Shown here: positions 62,301-64,000 of the stretch, piece after piece
Position numbering within the stretch: position 1 is the stretch's first letter
Layout of the letters: every line of letters starts with the position of its first letter
Source of the DNA: Membranipora membranacea
Lineage: Eukaryota > Bryozoa > Gymnolaemata > Cheilostomatida > Membraniporidae
DNA length: 64,000 nucleotides
Direction of reading: 5' to 3'
NCBI GenBank assembly: GCA_914767715.1
Contig: OU612070.1
Coordinates: 23,114,025 to 23,178,024 of the forward strand
The notes under the pieces: model-generated
The model's input: only the letters and a program-made list of their open reading frames with translations
What the model was told of the DNA's origin: nothing
Databases searched by the model: none
Made by a program: the position numbers and the translations under genes

Positions 62301-63643
62301 GCATTACCTCATAGTACGCATTATCAGAGTTACTAGGACATCGCAAATATTGTTATTCATGATAGAACTTTTTGCTTAGTCATTGTCATTATGCCTTATA
62401 AACATTTAAGCCTCACTTGTTTTAAGATTAACACATTAAAATATTTTAAACACGATACCATGGTCATTTTAGAATGTGGTATTGAGTTGTCCTCTCATTG
62501 ATGTTGAGGGCACAACTCCAAATCCATGATAACAGTTCAGTTATTCATATTACGAACTCCCTGATAATACTCACACATTGTTTCTTCAAGGCACTAAGCA
62601 GTAAGCTATGTTGGGTTGACAAGAAATCATCAGTCTTTATGGGATGAGAAAACTTGAGTATAAATCTTATTTTGGTTTCCTGAATTGTTATTGAATTGTA
62701 ATATCTGAGTAAGCCACAAGATAGGATGATATTTTATATCATGTCTATTTTCAGAGATATTGATGGTGTCATTAAGAGTGCAAACGCTACAGAGTTTGGA
62801 TTAGCTTCAGGAGTTATGACCAATGATTTGAGTAAAGCTCTCGAAGTCTGTAAGTACATGCTTGGGTGGATGGTGACTGTAGTCATGATTTTCTATAACT
62901 ATTTTACTATGGTCAAAGAGACTGATGCTCAAACCAGGTCTATCTAGATAAATGAACATGTTGAATTCCTAATATTCAAGGATGATTGATTGTGCATTCG
63001 GAGGGACGATTTATGTCTCCTTGTAAAAGTTCCTAACTCATTAATCCAAAATATCAATATCTAATTCTCAACCAGGATTGACTTTGGTTTACTCAAAGTT
63101 ACTCAGCTAAATCAGACAAAAATATTTTGCTTTGTCTCTATACAGTTATTGTTACAATTGATAATCTTGTGCGTCTGTTTTCACCCAATAGCGAGTAGAC
63201 TGGAAGCTGGTACTTGTTTTGTAAACACATACAACAAGACTGATGTCGCTGCTCCTTTTGGTGGATTCAAACAGTCCGGATTCGGTAAAGATTTGGGTGA
63301 GTTTTTTCTCATGTGTTTTTACTACAGCTTCTAGCCTTTAACATATAATGCTTCTCCTTAAATTGGCACAACATATAATCATTTTGATAAAACTAAAAAC
63401 TACATGAGGTTGACTGATTTTGTGCGCTTCTATGATGGAAACAAGGATGAACCTTGAACCTTTTCTTGCATGGTTTTATCAGATCAGAAGTATGTTGCAT
63501 TATACTTCTGTCTAAGACTCTGAATCAGCGAAAATCATATAATTATTTCTACATGATAGAGTGATATGCTGTTTTATGATTTTCTAGGCCAGGAAGCACT
63601 TAACGAGTACCTGAAGACCAAAGTCATTACTGTTGAGTATTAA
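53360..63643 (+). CDS. ALDH1L1: 10-formyltetrahydrofolate dehydrogenase (ALDH1L), cytosolic type
   Basis: Eighteen exons: 53360-53365, 53874-54015, 54458-54692, 55795-55960, 56303-56494, 57092-57226, 57580-57797, 58311-58455, 58705-58887, 59159-59217, 59533-59754, 60068-60261, 60547-60740, 61216-61422, 62086-62249, 62755-62849, 63192-63296, 63588-63643. They give 905 aa; vertebrate ALDH1L1 is about 902. It oxidises 10-formyl-THF to THF and CO2 with NADP+. Residues 1-310 are the formyltransferase-like hydrolase (His113 in YHPS, Asp149 in DDGLDTG). About 315-400 is the carrier domain (Ser360 in GAGSMD takes phosphopantetheine). The rest is the aldehyde dehydrogenase (Glu676 in LELGGKSP, Cys710 in GENC). 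The ATG has strong context and no mitochondrial presequence follows, so ALDH1L1 fits better than ALDH1L2, though invertebrate genes may predate that split. Intron 2 uses a GC donor. Confidence 0.95.
54973..55010. mobile_element. 38-bp palindromic mini-element with perfect 8-bp direct repeats (ALDH1L intron 3)
   Basis: Starts CATAGACT, ends AGTCTATG, with an AT-rich palindromic centre. Flanked on both sides by ATCACACC (54965-54972 and 55011-55018), a perfect 8-bp duplication. Confidence 0.7.
59924..59937. repeat. C14 homopolymer in ALDH1L intron 11
   Basis: Run of 14 C followed by ACCCCCC. Prone to length error in assembly. Confidence 0.9.
60830..60980. repeat. Interspersed repeat family, copy 3 (ALDH1L intron 13)
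   Basis: Core TTTACCATGCAAAT ... GTAACTGCCTGACCATAAC ... GCATTGGTCTT matches copies 1 and 2. This copy lies in a different gene, so the family is interspersed. Confidence 0.6.
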
Positions 63644-63915
63644 ATAGGACAGACTGTAAGTGAGCTGATTGTGTCTTCCTTGGTCACATTTTCTACCTGA
63701 GGCGCTGTTCTTTCCCAAATCTGGAATGTTTTTATAAGGGCCCTGTAATGCAAATTTGGCACCTAAGATATATTTCCTTGGACTTTTTCATGATCATTTC
63801 AGGGCAGGCATGATTTTTCATGTTACCTACAGATTCCCCAAGTATTGTCAGATGTGGCCAAATTCTATACCAAAGTTTTGTTTTGTTGTATAATATACCA
63901 TTGTTTTGATTGTAA

Positions 63916-63921
63916 AATAAA
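63916..63921 (+). promoter_or_regulatory. Poly(A) signal (AATAAA) of ALDH1L
   Basis: First canonical AATAAA after the stop, about 270 nt downstream, giving a 3' UTR of roughly 300 nt. Confidence 0.65.
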
Positions 63922-64000
63922 CTATTATTGATTTTTTTGGAAATTCCGTAACATAAAATACAAATATAACTCTTACATTAGAAAACAAAACAGAGATTTG

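Overview
The window is nuclear DNA from an invertebrate animal. The coding sequence is AT-leaning and split by many introns of about 0.1-1.5 kb with GT-AG (and one GC-AG) borders. Introns carry tRNA-derived SINEs, foldback elements and microsatellites. RING/B-box/coiled-coil/beta-propeller (TRIM-like) genes are tandemly expanded. I cannot fix the species; a lophotrochozoan such as a mollusc fits the style, but that is only an impression. Exon borders below were read from the sequence by splice consensus, reading phase and comparison between paralogues.

Layout. (1) 73-4680, minus strand: two TRIM-like genes, the first cut by the left edge and the second complete (641 aa). (2) 5756-35663, plus strand: one very large gene of at least 37 exons. 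Its frame stays open across every junction and predicts about 4,403 aa. The protein has an unrecognised N-terminal region, scattered single fingers, a Cys/His-rich region with seven CxxH...CxxC repeats, about nine copies of a three-finger module (C2H2-C2H2-C2HC) joined by acidic linkers, basic/serine-rich tails and a C-terminal RS domain. (3) 36937-52321, minus strand: three more TRIM-like genes. The first is a pseudogene and the other two are complete (624 and 613 aa). (4) 53360-63643, plus strand: a complete 18-exon ALDH1L gene (10-formyltetrahydrofolate dehydrogenase, 905 aa) with all catalytic residues visible.

How the parts relate. The TRIM genes share one seven-coding-exon plan and one strand, so they are tandem duplicates; the zinc-finger gene now lies between copies 2 and 3. 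Copies 3 and 4 still match in intron sequence, yet copy 3 has lost its propeller. The zinc-finger gene has 25 symmetric phase 1-1 exons, and most finger modules are one such exon, so it probably grew by exon duplication. At least eight [VI]KxE SUMO-consensus sites sit in its linkers. ALDH1L is a folate-metabolism gene with no evident functional link to its neighbours.

Repeats. Five foldback elements inside introns of the zinc-finger gene all end in TTAA. Three tiny palindromes (34, 38 and 57 bp) with CATAGACT/AGTCTATG ends are each flanked by 8-bp direct repeats and look like copies of one ultra-short transposable element. No rRNA, functional tRNA, CRISPR or viral genes were found.
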